NCBI GenBank assembly: GCA_964017065.1
Contig: OZ024789.1
Span: 9,276,222-9,340,221, forward strand
Direction: 5' to 3'
From: Haliclona indistincta
Lineage: Eukaryota; Porifera; Demospongiae; Haplosclerida; Chalinidae
Length of the DNA: 64,000 bases
The notes beneath the pieces are model-generated. The model was given only the letters and a program-made list of their open reading frames with translations, was not told where the DNA came from and ran no database searches. How positions within the stretch are numbered: position 1 is the stretch's first letter; every line of letters starts with the position of its first letter. This document shows positions 22,850 through 33,479 of this stretch, piece by piece. Made by a program: the position numbers and the translations under genes.

Positions 22850-22890
<41 letters not shown>

Positions 22891-24924
22891 CTCTCTCCCC
22901 CTCCCTATCTCTCTCTCTCTTTCTCTCTCTCCCTCCCTTTCTCCCCCTCCCTCCTCTCCTCTCTCTCTCTCTTTCCTCCCTCCCTCCCACTCTCTCTCTC
23001 TCACCTGTGCTCTGCCCTCGTTCATCACCATCACAGTGAGGTAGCTGTCCCAACACTCAGCACAAAACAAGTGACCACATTCCAATCCATGCATCTCCTG
23101 CACAACAACAGTAGTAGCTAGTACACTAATGCACACATTTAGTATACTATTACTACTACTAAACTACTAACAGTATGATAGTGTATTTGGGTAGCAATAA
23201 TTATGCTGATTGCTGAAAATGCAGGTTAGTGTATAACTTAAAATTCTTCATTTCTGCATATTTGACAAAATAGAAGCCTGACGCGCAGGCATAATAATCT
23301 CAAGATTATCAATTATTACAAGGAAGCATCACATGCACTGTACATGCACAACATCAAAGATAGTTCGTGTACCTTCTCAGGAAATGCTAGCATGCATATA
23401 TCACAGATAAACTCTTCCTGAGGACTAGCAGCTGCTCCACATGATGCTGTTGATTGGGCCTGGAGAGAGGGAAGGAGGGAGGAAGGGAGGGAGGGGGAGA
23501 GAGGGATAGGGAGGGAGGGAGGGAGAGAGGAAGGGAGGGAGGAGGGAGGGAGAGAGAGAGGGAGAGAGAGGGAGGGGAGAGAGAGAGGGAGAGAGAGAGG
23601 GAGAGGGAGGGAGGGAGGGAGGGAGGGAGGGAGGGAGGGAGGGAGGGAGGGAGGGAGGGAGGGAGGGAGAGAGAGAGAGAGAGAGGGAGAGAGGGAGAGA
23701 GAAAGAGAGAGGGAGAGAGAGAGATAGGGAGGTAGAGAGGGAGGGAGAGAGAGAGGGAGAGAGAGAATGAAGTAATTAAGCATTATAACAGCTGGTACCA
23801 TAGATATTATAGAGACTATTCTTAGTGCTTGTACTAACATGTGGTATAAAATGTAGTAGAAAGGAAGGTACAAAGTGTAAAGTGTAGAAAAGTGAGTGAC
23901 ATGATGGTATACCTGCAGTCTAGGGGTACGGTTGACTGGTCTGGTGCGAGGATGAATAAGATGAGCTTCTTGAAATAGTGCCTCCTGATCGCCTGTATAG
24001 TACCTGAAAACCACAAGAAACACACACAACAATAATTTATTTGAAATCAGTAGCAAAATCTATTCAGACACCTGCCCACTACGTACAAAAACAGCTTTAC
24101 AGTTTACATTGAGGAATAGGCAGTGTGGTATTCTGATTCAAATCTTCTCAATAAAGTATTGGAAACTTTAGAAGTTGAGAATTTACAATAATCTCTCGTA
24201 CCCATTTCACAGTAGGAAAACAAGTAACCCTAAACACAAAATCTAGAGTTATGTGGAGGTTACATGTAATGTCATAGTATTACAACTATGAAATGTGATA
24301 ACACGAGAGAATTGGATAGAGCAAGGAAAGAATTGCTCACCTCTCTAGGAGCTTCTCCTTGTCCCACTTGCACGTGGTCAGTAGAATCCGAACATGCGGT
24401 GTAGGCAACTAAGCAAGAAAGAAGAGAACTGTTCAATCGTGTTTTCTTCATTTTTGTACTATCTCACCTGAAACACCGTGTTCACGTCGTTGACAATATC
24501 GAACATTTTCTTTGAGATCATGTCTGGTGTGAGCACGGTCAAATCTGATTGGCGTCGCTGCTTTCTCTGATCACAACTGTCCTCACGAGCCAGTGCAAAA
24601 TCAGCATCTTCCTCTTCACTACAAGATCGAATAGCTCATTCACGTTATCTCTTTCCCTTTCTCTCCCCCTCTCTCTTTCTTTCTCTCTCTTTCATTCTCT
24701 CTCCCTCTCTCTTCCCTTCTTTCTCTCGCCCCTCTCTCTCTCTCTCTCTCCCTCTCTCACTCACGATGCCTTCTCCCTCTTCAATCAACACCGATCAACA
24801 CAAATCGTCTCTCTTTTGAATTTCACTTTACTCCCCGTTGTTACACGTACCTGTATTCTACATCATCGCCACTTTCGTCCGAGTAATCGCCATACGCTTC
24901 TTCGGTCATGTCTTCGTCGTCCAT
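16891..24924 (-). CDS. ARIH1: Ariadne-1 type RBR E3 ubiquitin-protein ligase
   Basis: Seventeen exons on the minus strand: 24851-24924, 24468-24618, 24341-24408, 23913-24003, 23373-23459, 23005-23097, 22700-22755, 22295-22468, 21986-22028, 21853-21924, 21381-21511, 21114-21171, 20802-20885, 20687-20749, 20217-20330, 20022-20136, 16891-16972. The product of about 517 aa has an acidic N-terminus, RING1 ([11 protein letters not shown] then [12 protein letters not shown]), an IBR ([10 protein letters not shown] to CGHAFCFKCG) and a Rcat/RING2 with the active-site cysteine in [10 protein letters not shown]-terminal Ariadne helical domain ends in [15 protein letters not shown] ligases take ubiquitin from E2 onto the Rcat cysteine, and ARIH1 works with neddylated cullin ligases. 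Exon 20022-20136 appears to carry two extra bases relative to the expected frame. The last intron contains a sequence gap and mobile elements. Confidence 0.93.
17001..17200. other. 200-bp run of N (assembly gap)
   Basis: The gap lies inside the last ARIH1 intron, between a GA-rich stretch and the left arm of a large inverted repeat. It is exactly 200 N, so its real size is unknown, and it hides the left terminus of the inverted-repeat element. Confidence 0.98.
17668..17768. repeat. palindromic miniature element
   Basis: ACGTATGTCAAATCATAGA is matched on the right by its reverse complement TCTATGATTTGACGTACGT, around a centre of ATACGGA-type repeats. It sits just inside the left arm of the composite element. 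Probably a MITE; no coding capacity. Confidence 0.6.
17775..19265 (+). pseudogene. decayed LINE reverse transcriptase interrupted by a MITE
   Basis: Fragments in several plus-strand frames form the 3' half of a non-LTR reverse transcriptase: [12 protein letters not shown] and YADDMMLYC near 17942-18050, then [10 protein letters not shown] at about 18620, and [13 protein letters not shown] through IALWNRAPP at 18890-19250. Frameshifts and an inserted TTAA-flanked element (18099-18591) break it. It is a different lineage from the LINE at 7888, judged by sequence. Confidence 0.8.
18099..18591. mobile_element. piggyBac-like MITE in TTAA target
   Basis: The element is flanked by TTAA on both sides (18095-18098 and 18592-18595). 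Its ends are CCCTTCACAAG and CTTGAAGGG. A small GGGCGAC/GTCGCC hairpin lies just inside the left end. TTAA duplications with CCC-starting ends are the hallmark of piggyBac. It inserted into the LINE reading frame. A relative lies at 47555-48145. Confidence 0.8.
20366..20670. repeat. GA / GGGA / GTGA microsatellite block
   Basis: About 300 bp of (GA)n, (GGGA)n and (GTGA)n in the intron between ARIH1 exons 20217-20330 and 20687-20749. On the gene's strand this is a pure pyrimidine-rich CT/CCCT/TCAC tract that ends about 36 bp before the 3' splice site. Confidence 0.9.
22111..22291. repeat. CT/CCCT microsatellite inside an ARIH1 intron
   Basis: Plus-strand (CT)n and (CCCT)n, i.e. purine-rich on the gene's strand, directly adjoining the 5' splice site of exon 22295-22468. 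Confidence 0.85.
22470..22670. repeat. (GA)n microsatellite forming a splice-acceptor tract
   Basis: On the minus strand this is a (CT)n run that passes without interruption into the CAG acceptor of ARIH1 exon 22295-22468. The distal half degenerates into GGGA-type units. Confidence 0.9.
22820..23000. repeat. CT/CCCT microsatellite inside an ARIH1 intron
   Basis: Pyrimidine-rich on the plus strand. It runs up to the 5' splice site of ARIH1 exon 23005-23097. Frames through it give only Ser/Leu or Arg/Glu repeats. Confidence 0.85.
23461..23766. repeat. GGGA/GA microsatellite forming a splice-acceptor tract
   Basis: About 300 bp of (GGGA)n and (GA)n. On the minus strand it is a long CCCT/CT tract that ends exactly at the acceptor of ARIH1 exon 23373-23459. 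Confidence 0.9.
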
Positions 24925-25203
24925 CGCGGGCTCGCTTCACGAGATGATCTTGGTTTTACCGTCTGCACTGTCAGTCAGCCATTTTATGGAATTACCGGCA
25001 ATGAATTTTGATTGGATGACGACGAAAGCAAGGACGTCACGCGCGAACTAAATTTAGCTCCGTCTAGCATTACGCAGCAAAAAGCGTTACTAACAATAGT
25101 ATGAGTTACTAAACATAGTACAAGCTCGTGCTGCGACACTAAAATTAGGTAGTGGGCGTGTACTTAGGTTGGTTGTCTTGGCGACGTTAGCAGGACGATC
25201 GAG
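24925..25203. promoter_or_regulatory. bidirectional promoter region ARIH1 / SPAG8-like
   Basis: Only 279 bp separate the head-to-head start codons of the ARIH1 gene (minus) and the SPAG8-like gene (plus). The interval has a GACGTCACGCGCGAAC stretch with a CRE-like TGACGTCA relative and higher CpG content than its surroundings. I see no TATA box. Shared promoter use is an inference from spacing. Confidence 0.5.
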
Positions 25204-26904
25204 ATGAGCAAGGACAACAAGACTCTCATTGGTAACTGGGTAGAAGAGGTGAGAGAGTGAGTGGGTGGGTGAGTGCACGAGTGAGTGATCAAGTGAGTGA
25301 GTGAGTGAGTGAGTGAGTGAGTGAGTGAGTGAGTGAGTGAGTGAGTGAGTGAGTGAGTGAGTGAGTGAGTGAGTGAGTGAGTGATGCATAACCATTTTTG
25401 TGCAGCGTCAATCCTCTGGCTTTGAGAAAGACAGTTGGAACGAGGACGGTACACTGTGCACACGACTGCATAGACAAGGACACAAGGTGAGGAATCGGAT
25501 CAATTTCTATTTTTTTAAACAGTATGATTTTTATTTAGGGTATTTTCTCGAGTGAGCTCAATGCCTCGATGGAGACCACCACTGTTGTGCAGTCCTCATA
25601 CACCCCACCATCACAGGCACCACCATCAGTACGAACAATAGGTGAGGGGAAACCAAAGTCACCCTCATATACATTAAATCAATCACTCTCACATCCGTTA
25701 CCAAAATGTTATCGTCACACACTCCAGGTAAGAGACAAGAGGAGCTCACTAAGCAGTTGTATGCATTGGTCAGGTAAGACTACTTCACTAAGAGTGGTGC
25801 TATTGGTCTCTACTTGCTATTCTTAGCCAACAAGAAAAGGAAGAGCGTACCATTCATCCTCCCGTACTGGACTATAAAACAGTCACGAAAGAGGACTACC
25901 ACAGAGGTATAATTGTGTAGAGATTTACAAGTTTCCTTTACTTTTACCTTCTCCATAGACTTTGACTCGACCCAACCCCAACCAACAGCGGTAAGTTACA
26001 TGCAGTAGTGTAATAAAAGTTACACAACACACGACTGTTCAGTAATATATTATTTATACACTCATGCTATGGAAGCCAAGCTCTATATGCTTTCCTCTCA
26101 GGTTTCTATACTGTGTAGATCCCTTGGCCTCGGTCTCTAACCTATACTTAGAACAACATGTGTGAAAACTCATGTACTAGCCCTTAGAACAGCATGTGTG
26201 CCTGATGCCCTCCCTTCCTTCCTCCCTTTCTCTCTCCCTCTCCCTCCCTCCCTCTCTGCTGCGGGCCGTTGCTATATCAATAAATTGATAAATTATAGTG
26301 TTGTTATTCAACGCAAGTCATTTTGATGTGCTGTGATCAATGATGCTGATACTGATTTTCTTTTTCTCAGGATCATGATATCTATACTGAGCTGCCTGTC
26401 AGTTACTGGAACCAGAACGTGGACAGAATCACCGTACGCCTCAATAGTATTCTACTCCATCACACCACAATTCTCGCTCACTACACTCAAACCCTCATAG
26501 TCACATGTTCTCGTCCTCACTCCATCTCCCTCAGATCTCACTGTCACATGATCTCCATCACTCACTCCACCCCACTCTCATCCTCACTCCACCCCCTCAA
26601 ACCCTCACTGTCACATGATCTCATCCTAACTCCATCACTCATGCACTCCAAAATCTCACTGTCACATGATAAAATTCTTACTCCACCTCACTGTCACATG
26701 ATACCAAGAACACTGTCACACCTTCACCATCTCTCTCCCTCTCCCTCTCCCCTCTCTGTCTCTCTCTCTTTCTCTCCCTCTCCCTCTCCTTCACAGGGAG
26801 TGAGTCAGATGATGACGCTGACTGGTCCATTTCATCGTAATGCAGCGTTCAGTACACCCATACAAGAATACACAGACAAGCCCAAACCACACGGACTCAT
26901 GTAG
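25204..26904 (+). CDS. SPAG8: SPAG8-like ciliary microtubule-associated protein
   Basis: Eight exons: 25204-25248, 25406-25486, 25539-25641, 25728-25773, 25827-25906, 25959-25990, 26371-26433, 26797-26904. All phases agree, giving 185 aa. Recognisable pieces are NWVEERQSSGFEKDSW, RQGHKGIFSSELNASMETTT, QSSYTPPSQ, VRTIGKRQEELTKQLYALV, ELPVSYWNQNVDRITGVSQM and a terminal PFHRNAAFSTPIQEYTDKP. This order matches my memory of sperm-associated antigen 8, a microtubule inner protein of motile cilia; alignment should confirm it. The human protein is longer because of an N-terminal repeat region absent here. Its first 5' splice site opens straight into a (GTGA)n microsatellite. Head-to-head with ARIH1. 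Confidence 0.7.
25249..25384 (+). repeat. (GTGA)n microsatellite starting at a 5' splice site
   Basis: The first intron of the SPAG8-like gene begins GTGAGAGAGTGAGTGGGTGG and continues as an almost pure GTGA array. It presents many copies of the GTGAGT donor consensus in tandem. Confidence 0.9.
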
Positions 26905-27066
26905 CAGAGACTAAATTCACCAGTGTTCCTTTTTTCTAACTTATTTTTGAATCTAGGCACTCAAAATTAATTTTAACCATAGGATCATAAAAATAAGTGT
27001 AGGTTATATCCAGCGTTAGCAGGATATAATATATGACCCGCCAGTGACCCGCTATAGATTATGTAT

Positions 27067-27208
27067 AGGTTAACCCATGGCAACCGAGGCGGTACGCGAT
27101 ATAACCGAGGGGGTTAATTTTACCGCCCGAGGGCGCGAAGCGCACGAGGGCAGTAAAATTAACCCCCGAGGTGATATCGCGTACCGCCGAGGTGCCATGG
27201 GTTAACCA
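27067..27208. repeat. GC-rich 142-bp palindrome
   Basis: GGTTAACCCATGGCA at the left end and TGCCATGGGTTAACC at the right end close a long imperfect palindrome. The arms carry GGCGGTACGCGATAT and GTTAATTTTACCGCC-type blocks. The GC content stands out from the AT-rich surroundings. It looks like a miniature foldback element; no clear target duplication. Confidence 0.75.
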
Positions 27209-27210
27209 TT

Positions 27211-28245
27211 TTGTAGCCCAGGAAGCTCGAGAATGCTGCTCTTATGGTTACTAAACGAAGCGCTCAAGGTAGTAGAGCCTCCATAGAAGTCACCAGAGGT
27301 GAATGACAGCGCGTTGCTGAAAGACGGCAGTGTAATCTTGCGTGCGTTTTTCGACGACGCCATCTTGTTGCTACGGTGTAGCGATGTCAGGGAAAATTTT
27401 ATTTTCACTAGAACTAATCTAACACTACGTTCGTGTGAAAGATCTAGTTCAAAGCTTTAAAACGATATACGATGATGCATAGTTGCGTTACTGCAACATA
27501 GAATAAATCGCGCGAACAATGGCCTAGGAATCTCCGAAACTTCCTGTGTAAATCAACGTGACGTCATGCACGCCCATTTAATTACGTAAACTTATGGCCC
27601 CTTTGTGGATAGCTATTGCTGCGCTAAGCATATGATCCAGGCAGCCAAATTTTTTCTGCTGAGAGAGTATACCTACTAGCATCCTTGTGACCCTCAACAG
27701 AAGAACTAACAGCTTTTTTGTCTGACGTTCGATGCATGCAAACTAAACAAGCCGATAGAGAAAATATATACAAGGTTTACCTTTAATTGCAATAGATTCC
27801 ACAAAGAAACTTTGCTAAAATCTAGGCATAACGTGTTTACTTGTCCTGGGAATGGCAAAATCAGCGCTATAGTGGCTGCTAGAGAAGCGACCGTACATTT
27901 TCAAAAGTATTGCGATGATTGACAACCATATTGCACATGGAGATATTAATTCTAGAACGCATGATTTTACAAAGAAACAGTAACAAAATTCAGCTTTAGC
28001 ATGTTAACTTGCCCTGTGAACGATCAAACAGCGTGTATGTTGTTCACTGGAGACGCGATAGCTGTTGTGCCATCGACTTAATCAATTTATACGGAGAAAA
28101 TATTTTCAAATATATACGGTTTCTGACATCGCTACTACGGTGTTGCTATGTGACGTCATTTCCTGGAAAATATACGTATTTCCTATGGTATACGAGATAT
28201 AACCACCGTGCGGCGCCTTTGATCTTACAGTCGCCTGGGCTACAA
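27211..28245. mobile_element. possible TIR element, TTGTAGCCCAGG ends
   Basis: TTGTAGCCCAGG (27211-27222) and its exact reverse complement CCTGGGCTACAA (28234-28245) bound about 1.03 kb without coding capacity. It abuts the GC palindrome. No target duplication was found, so mobility is inferred only from the ends. The block GCGGCGCCTTTGAT near its right end recurs at about 34748. Confidence 0.45.
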
Positions 28246-28254
28246 CTATGATTA

Positions 28255-28965
28255 TATCGTGACCATCAAAAATTATTTTTTGTTAGTTGGAAAGTTATCA
28301 AAGCTACACAGATCTATAGAGTATGTGTATAGAACCACAGCACTGCATTGATGAAACAATCAGAGTCACTAGGAACAGAGCTGATTGGATGGCTGTCCTT
28401 AGGATACCAGTACATCCTGCAGTGGGTGGAGCAAAAATCATAAATCAAAGCAGAAAATAATTTTTATCATGCACACATACAAACACATCGTATAGTGCAT
28501 GCACCCTTACTTTTCCGACCTTCAAGTACTAGATTGATTATCAGTCACATGGATTAGTATAACTATTATTACCACTATCAGATCAGACCGAAGTGAAACC
28601 GCTAAAAAAAGAACACGTTAGTTTTGTCTCTTAAAAAAGAGTGGTTATCCACCGTTTAGAGGTTAGAATGAATACTAGTTAAAGGATTTGGAACTATTAA
28701 CAGTGTCTCTCGGATGGACGTAAATTCTATTGCGTCAGAGACAAAACAAAATCATCATTATAATCATACTGATTCATTTACATCGATAAGAGGAGCCTAG
28801 GCTCATTTGACTAAAGTGTGTTTGTTAGCTAGCCGGCGACACTCATCTAGCTAACAATCAAGAAACGAATAGCCTTCTCAGATACACACACGGTGTTTTC
28901 CGTAGAGCTTTCTCTATTACACGAGCTTGCTAAACAACTTCTGACACTGCACCGGAGCATAATGA
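28255..28965. repeat. 5'-flank repeat, copy 1 (upstream of NHR-kinase gene)
   Basis: About 700 bp that recur in direct orientation at 33624-34345 with small indels. Shared blocks include GTTATCAAAGCTACACAGAT, CTGATTGGATGGCTGTCCTT and TGTTTGTTAGC followed by AGCCGGCGACAC. This copy lies directly before the kinase start codon and probably includes its promoter. Confidence 0.85.
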
Positions 28966-29042
28966 GGTGCATCATTGTCTGTTAACAACAGGAAGTAATG
29001 GTCATGCAGTGAGTGGGTGTATAATTATCGCCTCGGAGATGC

Positions 29043-31021
29043 ATGGGGTTGTCGGCGATGGCGACTACGAGTACTCAGCGTTTCCACTCTCGTTGTGGAA
29101 AGAACATCAGTCTCTCAGACGACAACACCGTTGCTGAACGAGTTAAAACCATTGACGATGGTATTGTATTCACTGATCAGCCGGTAGCGCTAGGTACCGT
29201 ATTCCAGGTGAAGATTGTCGAGTATGACTTTCATACTGCCGGATCCCTTGTGAGTGTCTAGCTGACTAGTGTGTACTATTGTGACTAGTTAGTGAATAGT
29301 TTTCACTGTTTACTGTGTTGATATCTTACTACCAACAACAGTCTACAGGTATGACCACGGAGTGTCCTGATAATATTATCAGCATTCCTATTTATGCATT
29401 GAAATGGATCAGAGACTCTGGCTACTGGATCCTGGACTGTACTACTGTTTATCACAATGATGAGGAGGGAGGGAAGACTAAGAGAGTGCTCAAAGTTAAC
29501 CTCAACTTACTCAGAGAGGGTCAGACTGTTGGTTGCATGGTCTCAAGAGAGGGAGAGCTACATGTCTGTATTGATGGTGTGGATAAGGGTATTGTGTGGA
29601 CTGGACTACCAACACACAAACCATTCTGGGGTGTGGTTGATGTTTATGGACCTACCAAAAAGATACAATTAGTATCATCTGGTGAGTGACTGTTGTCCAT
29701 TACTGTATCTCATGTACTTCATCCACTCCATCATCTTACTGTGTCCATACCTTCTCTCCTCCCTTCTCTTACTCTCTCAGATATCAACCCTTATGCAGCT
29801 GCTGAGAGAGTTCCTTTATATCGTCAACTTTTAAACAAGATGACCATCACTAAACCTCCAACAATACGTCATCGTGAAGACCAGGTCTCTAATCCCCAAG
29901 CCATACCTCCACATCAAACAAGCATTGGAGCAGCAAAAGATACGTACACTGTTCTTCACCAGCAGATCACTCACCTCCAGCAAGACAATACTCGATTACA
30001 GAAAGAGGTTACTAGTCTTCAGCAAGAGACTGTTCATCTAAAGCAAGATAATGCTAGTCAAACACAAATCCATCAACAAGAGATCATTCTCTTAAAGGAG
30101 GACAACGGTCGCCTTCAAAAAGACAATGCTCGCCTCACACAAAACCACCAGCAAGAGATCACTCGTCTCCAGAAGGAGGCAAGGCAGCTCCAGTCTAGGT
30201 TGGACCAGCAACCTAAGTTAGGTTCAGATACTGACATTAGCTTCTGGGTGGTGAGCCACAATGAGGTACGACCCACAGGCCAGGTGCTGGGAGAAGGAGG
30301 GTGGGGGAGAGTAGTGGTTGGCAGTTTGCGAGGCCAGGATGTAGCTATGAAACAGCTCCACTCCATCATCAGCTCGTCTGACTACTATAGAGTGCTCCTC
30401 CGTCGTGAGATCAGCTTGATGGCTAAATTGCGTCACCCCAACCTGCTGCTGTTCATAGCAGCAGTACTGGACAGTCCATCCAACTCTCCCATCATCATCA
30501 CAGAAATTATGGACACTAACCTACGCCAAGCCTATCACAATGCTCAACTCACCAATAATGGTGTCAAGCTAAGCATACTAAGGGACGTATCTGCTGCACT
30601 CAACTACCTCCATCTCCAGGCGAGCCCCATCATTCACAGAGATGTGAACAGTGCCAACGTCCAGCTGCTAGCTCTACCCAACAACAAATGGAGAGGGAAG
30701 CTGTCAGACTTTGGTTCCGCCAACCTTGTACAGCATGCTAGCACTCCTGGTCCAGGAGCTGCAATGTACACTGCTCCTGAAGTGTTCAAGGGAGAGCAAC
30801 AGACTACCAAGATGGACGTGTTTAGTTTTGGCAAACTCCTGTGTGAAGTGTTGAGCAACCGTCTTCCTGACCCTGGTGCCTTCCCCTCCATGCTGCAGTC
30901 CATGGCCAAGGACTGGCCACTAATGCACCAACTGATCAGCTCATGTGTGCAACAGAACCCCAACAAGCGACCAGCAATGAGTTACATTGTGGATCAGCTA
31001 AACCACTTCACAAAACGATGA
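29043..31021 (+). CDS. Neuralized-domain (NHR) + coiled-coil + TKL-like protein kinase
   Basis: Three exons (29043-29249, 29342-29681, 29781-31021) in matching phase give 595 aa. Residues 12-180 match the Neuralized homology repeat (RFHSRCGKNISLSDDN, DGIVFTDQPVALGTVFQVKI, FWGVVDVYGPTKKIQLV), a protein-interaction fold. Residues 236-325 are a heptad-rich coiled coil with QQEITRLQKE-type repeats. Residues 346-595 are a kinase: glycine loop GEGGWGRV, VAMK lysine (373), C-helix Glu (392), HRDVNSAN, DFG (492-494), APE (514-516). The catalytic-loop Lys usual in Ser/Thr kinases is Asn, so activity is likely but specificity is unclear. The kinase resembles the tyrosine-kinase-like group. No transmembrane segment. 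A receptor-proximal signalling role is inference. Confidence 0.85.
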
Positions 31022-31034
31022 CATCATCCTTTTA

Positions 31035-33479
31035 GTCAGGTTCACTATGTTCATGAAAACAGTTTCGTTCAAATTTTGTGGAGATTAGTAAACCATTATA
31101 TTTTTGAAAAGCTTATTGCATGAGGAATCCTAAAATCAATGTTTGCATTTGCACCAAACCTCATTTGGCCACTTTTCGGACTTAAAAATGGCTACCTAAT
31201 TAATACTAATAATAATTATTAACAGAAATCATGAGCCTATTTCACTTCACACAGATATGGTTTTCAAACATGATATGTAATAAGTGATCAAAAACTCACA
31301 TAGCAACAGAAAAAGAATTTTGTAGCAACTAATACTAATTTTATTGCTCATTATCATCGTCATCACTGTCCGTATCATTTCCAACGTTACTGTCTTCATC
31401 ATTTGCACATCTTGTGTCACATGAGCAGAGTTCTGTGCATGGTAGATTATTCTTCCTGCATGAACATCTTAGTGTAGATCAATCTGTTTTACACTTGCAT
31501 CTAACTAGCTCAATGATGGCCTGTGGTGCAGGAAGAACCTTTGTATAGTGACTGGCAAAATTTGACCATTTGTGTTCTTGTAGTATCCAAAATTTAGTGT
31601 TTCAAAAGGTTGTTGCTGCTGCATTATGGTGGCTTGGAACCATACCCGGCTTTGTAACCGCACGCGCTTCATGTGTTCCTCAAGTGCTCCATGTGTAGGT
31701 GGTAATTTGTTGCTTTCAGCTAGTTGTTTGCAAAACAGATGCCATCTTAAATCAGGTAATGCAGATACCCTTTGGACAGTACCTCAAACAAACAAAATTA
31801 GCCAATATTCATCTTTCACTTCCTGTGTAAAGTCACCTTCCATTGGTAGTTTTATGACTGCGCTCGGCAAATTCACATCAAATTCACATCATGTACTGCT
31901 GAAACCATCTTGTTTTTCCTATCCCTGAAATTTCCAATGCCGTCTGCTCCAGTAAAAGCATGAAATGCAGATAAAACTTGTGCCTTTTCTTCGCCTAATG
32001 CTCTCCAGGTTGGTTCAACATCCACCATACCTGAAACCATTGAAATTGACAGATGTCTTTTGGCAGAGCTTCTCATAGTGTGTCATGGCCAGGACCAAGA
32101 CATCTGTATCAGGAGAGAAGAATACCATTTTTGCATTAGGACATCGCTGTGATGCTTTTGCTGCCAGGCAGATCATAAGTGTGTCAGCCTCTTCATGATT
32201 GTTATCTTCGAAGTGAAGGTTCCCATTGCTACTGGTATGACCCGAGGCTGCTGTGATGAATAGCTGAATCAATTCCTTTTGTAATCCAGGATTGCTTTGG
32301 CGAGGTAGTCTGTTAGATCTGCTTTTGATTTTTTCATGTGATAGAAACCGTGCGATTGGAATGTGCTTGATGTCTGTATCATCTGCGATCTTGTATTGCA
32401 TATAGGAGCTATTCCTTGTCGTCGTTTCTCTCTAGTTTTCTCTTTGAGGGAGTTGGGTTTGTATGTATCAAAGACCAAGATGACTTCACTGAATCCTGCT
32501 GTCAGATTTGTGAGCCTGTCATTAAAACTCTTGGCTAGATCTTTTACTGTACTGAGTGTCCCTTTCTTCTTAGCAAACTTCTGAACTAGAACCATTCCAT
32601 CAACAACAGCAATTTTTCTAGTTGTACTGTTATTGCCTGCAGTTATTTGGCTTGTGTTTCCCAGCTTCTCTAGGTTATGAATCAGCACAAATTTTTCGGT
32701 GCACGACAACATTGATCCATCTGGTGCAAAAGTGCTCTTGGAGTCATCATCAACATCAACATGCAGCTTTACGACCATACAGATTTTTGGTCTCTCTCAT
32801 GTCAATAATCTGATCGTGAATCTTTACCGTCTCATTCTTGCTGCCAGCAGAGAATACATTTTGTTGTTTTGCTTCTTGACTGGTTCTCAAAGACTGATAT
32901 CTCCATTAATGCGTTCAGTGATATAGTCTTCATAATGCTTTTGTCCAACGTCATCAACATTCAAGATTTGTGGAACATATTCTTGTGGTACATACACGTG
33001 TGATGAAATTGTATAGCTGGTTGCCTTCTACAATAAATGGATTTCCAAGCCTCAATATTGCTGCTTTAATCTTTCTGACAGCTTCATGTTCTTGTATGAT
33101 AACAGTAGGTCGATCGCAATACGTGATAAAATTAAACTTATTTCACAGCCACTGAAATGACTGAAATCGATAGAATCAAAATTTTATTTTGCTACCACTG
33201 AATTGTTTACATCTGAATACATAGGTAGTGAATTATATTAATGACCTTCATATGTCAATTATAAGTTAAATTATTTGAAAGTTGCTAATTAATACTTGTC
33301 ATTTTAATACGCTTATAAAGGTACATCTGTGCAAATGCAAACATTGATTTTCAGACTCCTTATGTTTTCCAAAAATTCAGACTCCTTATGCTCCTTATGC
33401 AGACTCCTTATGCTTTCCAAAAATAAATAGTTTTCCAAATCTCCTAAAAATTTGAACAAAATTACATAGTGAACCTGAC
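31035..33479. mobile_element. DNA transposon with ~120-bp TIRs and TA duplication
   Basis: The left end GTCAGGTTCACTATGT and the right end ACATAGTGAACCTGAC are inverted repeats. They extend inward over about 120 bp with small indels, including TTCAAATTTT and ATCAATGTTTGCATTTGCAC blocks. TA flanks both ends (31033-31034, 33480-33481). The 2.45-kb interior carries a broken minus-strand gene described separately. The right arm also holds short CAGACTCCTTATG repeats. It inserted 14 bp after the kinase stop codon, in its 3' UTR. Confidence 0.75.
31873..32778 (-). pseudogene. broken PIN-like protein of invertebrate mobile elements
   Basis: Three consecutive minus-strand frames (32269-32778, 32015-32401, 31873-32076) give parts of one protein: ILVFDTYKPNSLKEKTREKR, then NNHEEADTLMICLAAKA, then FSPDTDVLVLAMTHYEKLC, then LSAFHAFTGADGIGNF. 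This order (FDTY..K..R, EEADT, DTDVxVLA, HAFTGxD) is a repeated theme in uncharacterised, often multicopy invertebrate proteins and recalls PIN/FEN1-type acidic nuclease motifs. The frames are broken, so it is called a pseudogene. It lies within the TA-flanked transposon and is probably its cargo or transposition protein; no DDE transposase is visible. Confidence 0.6.
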
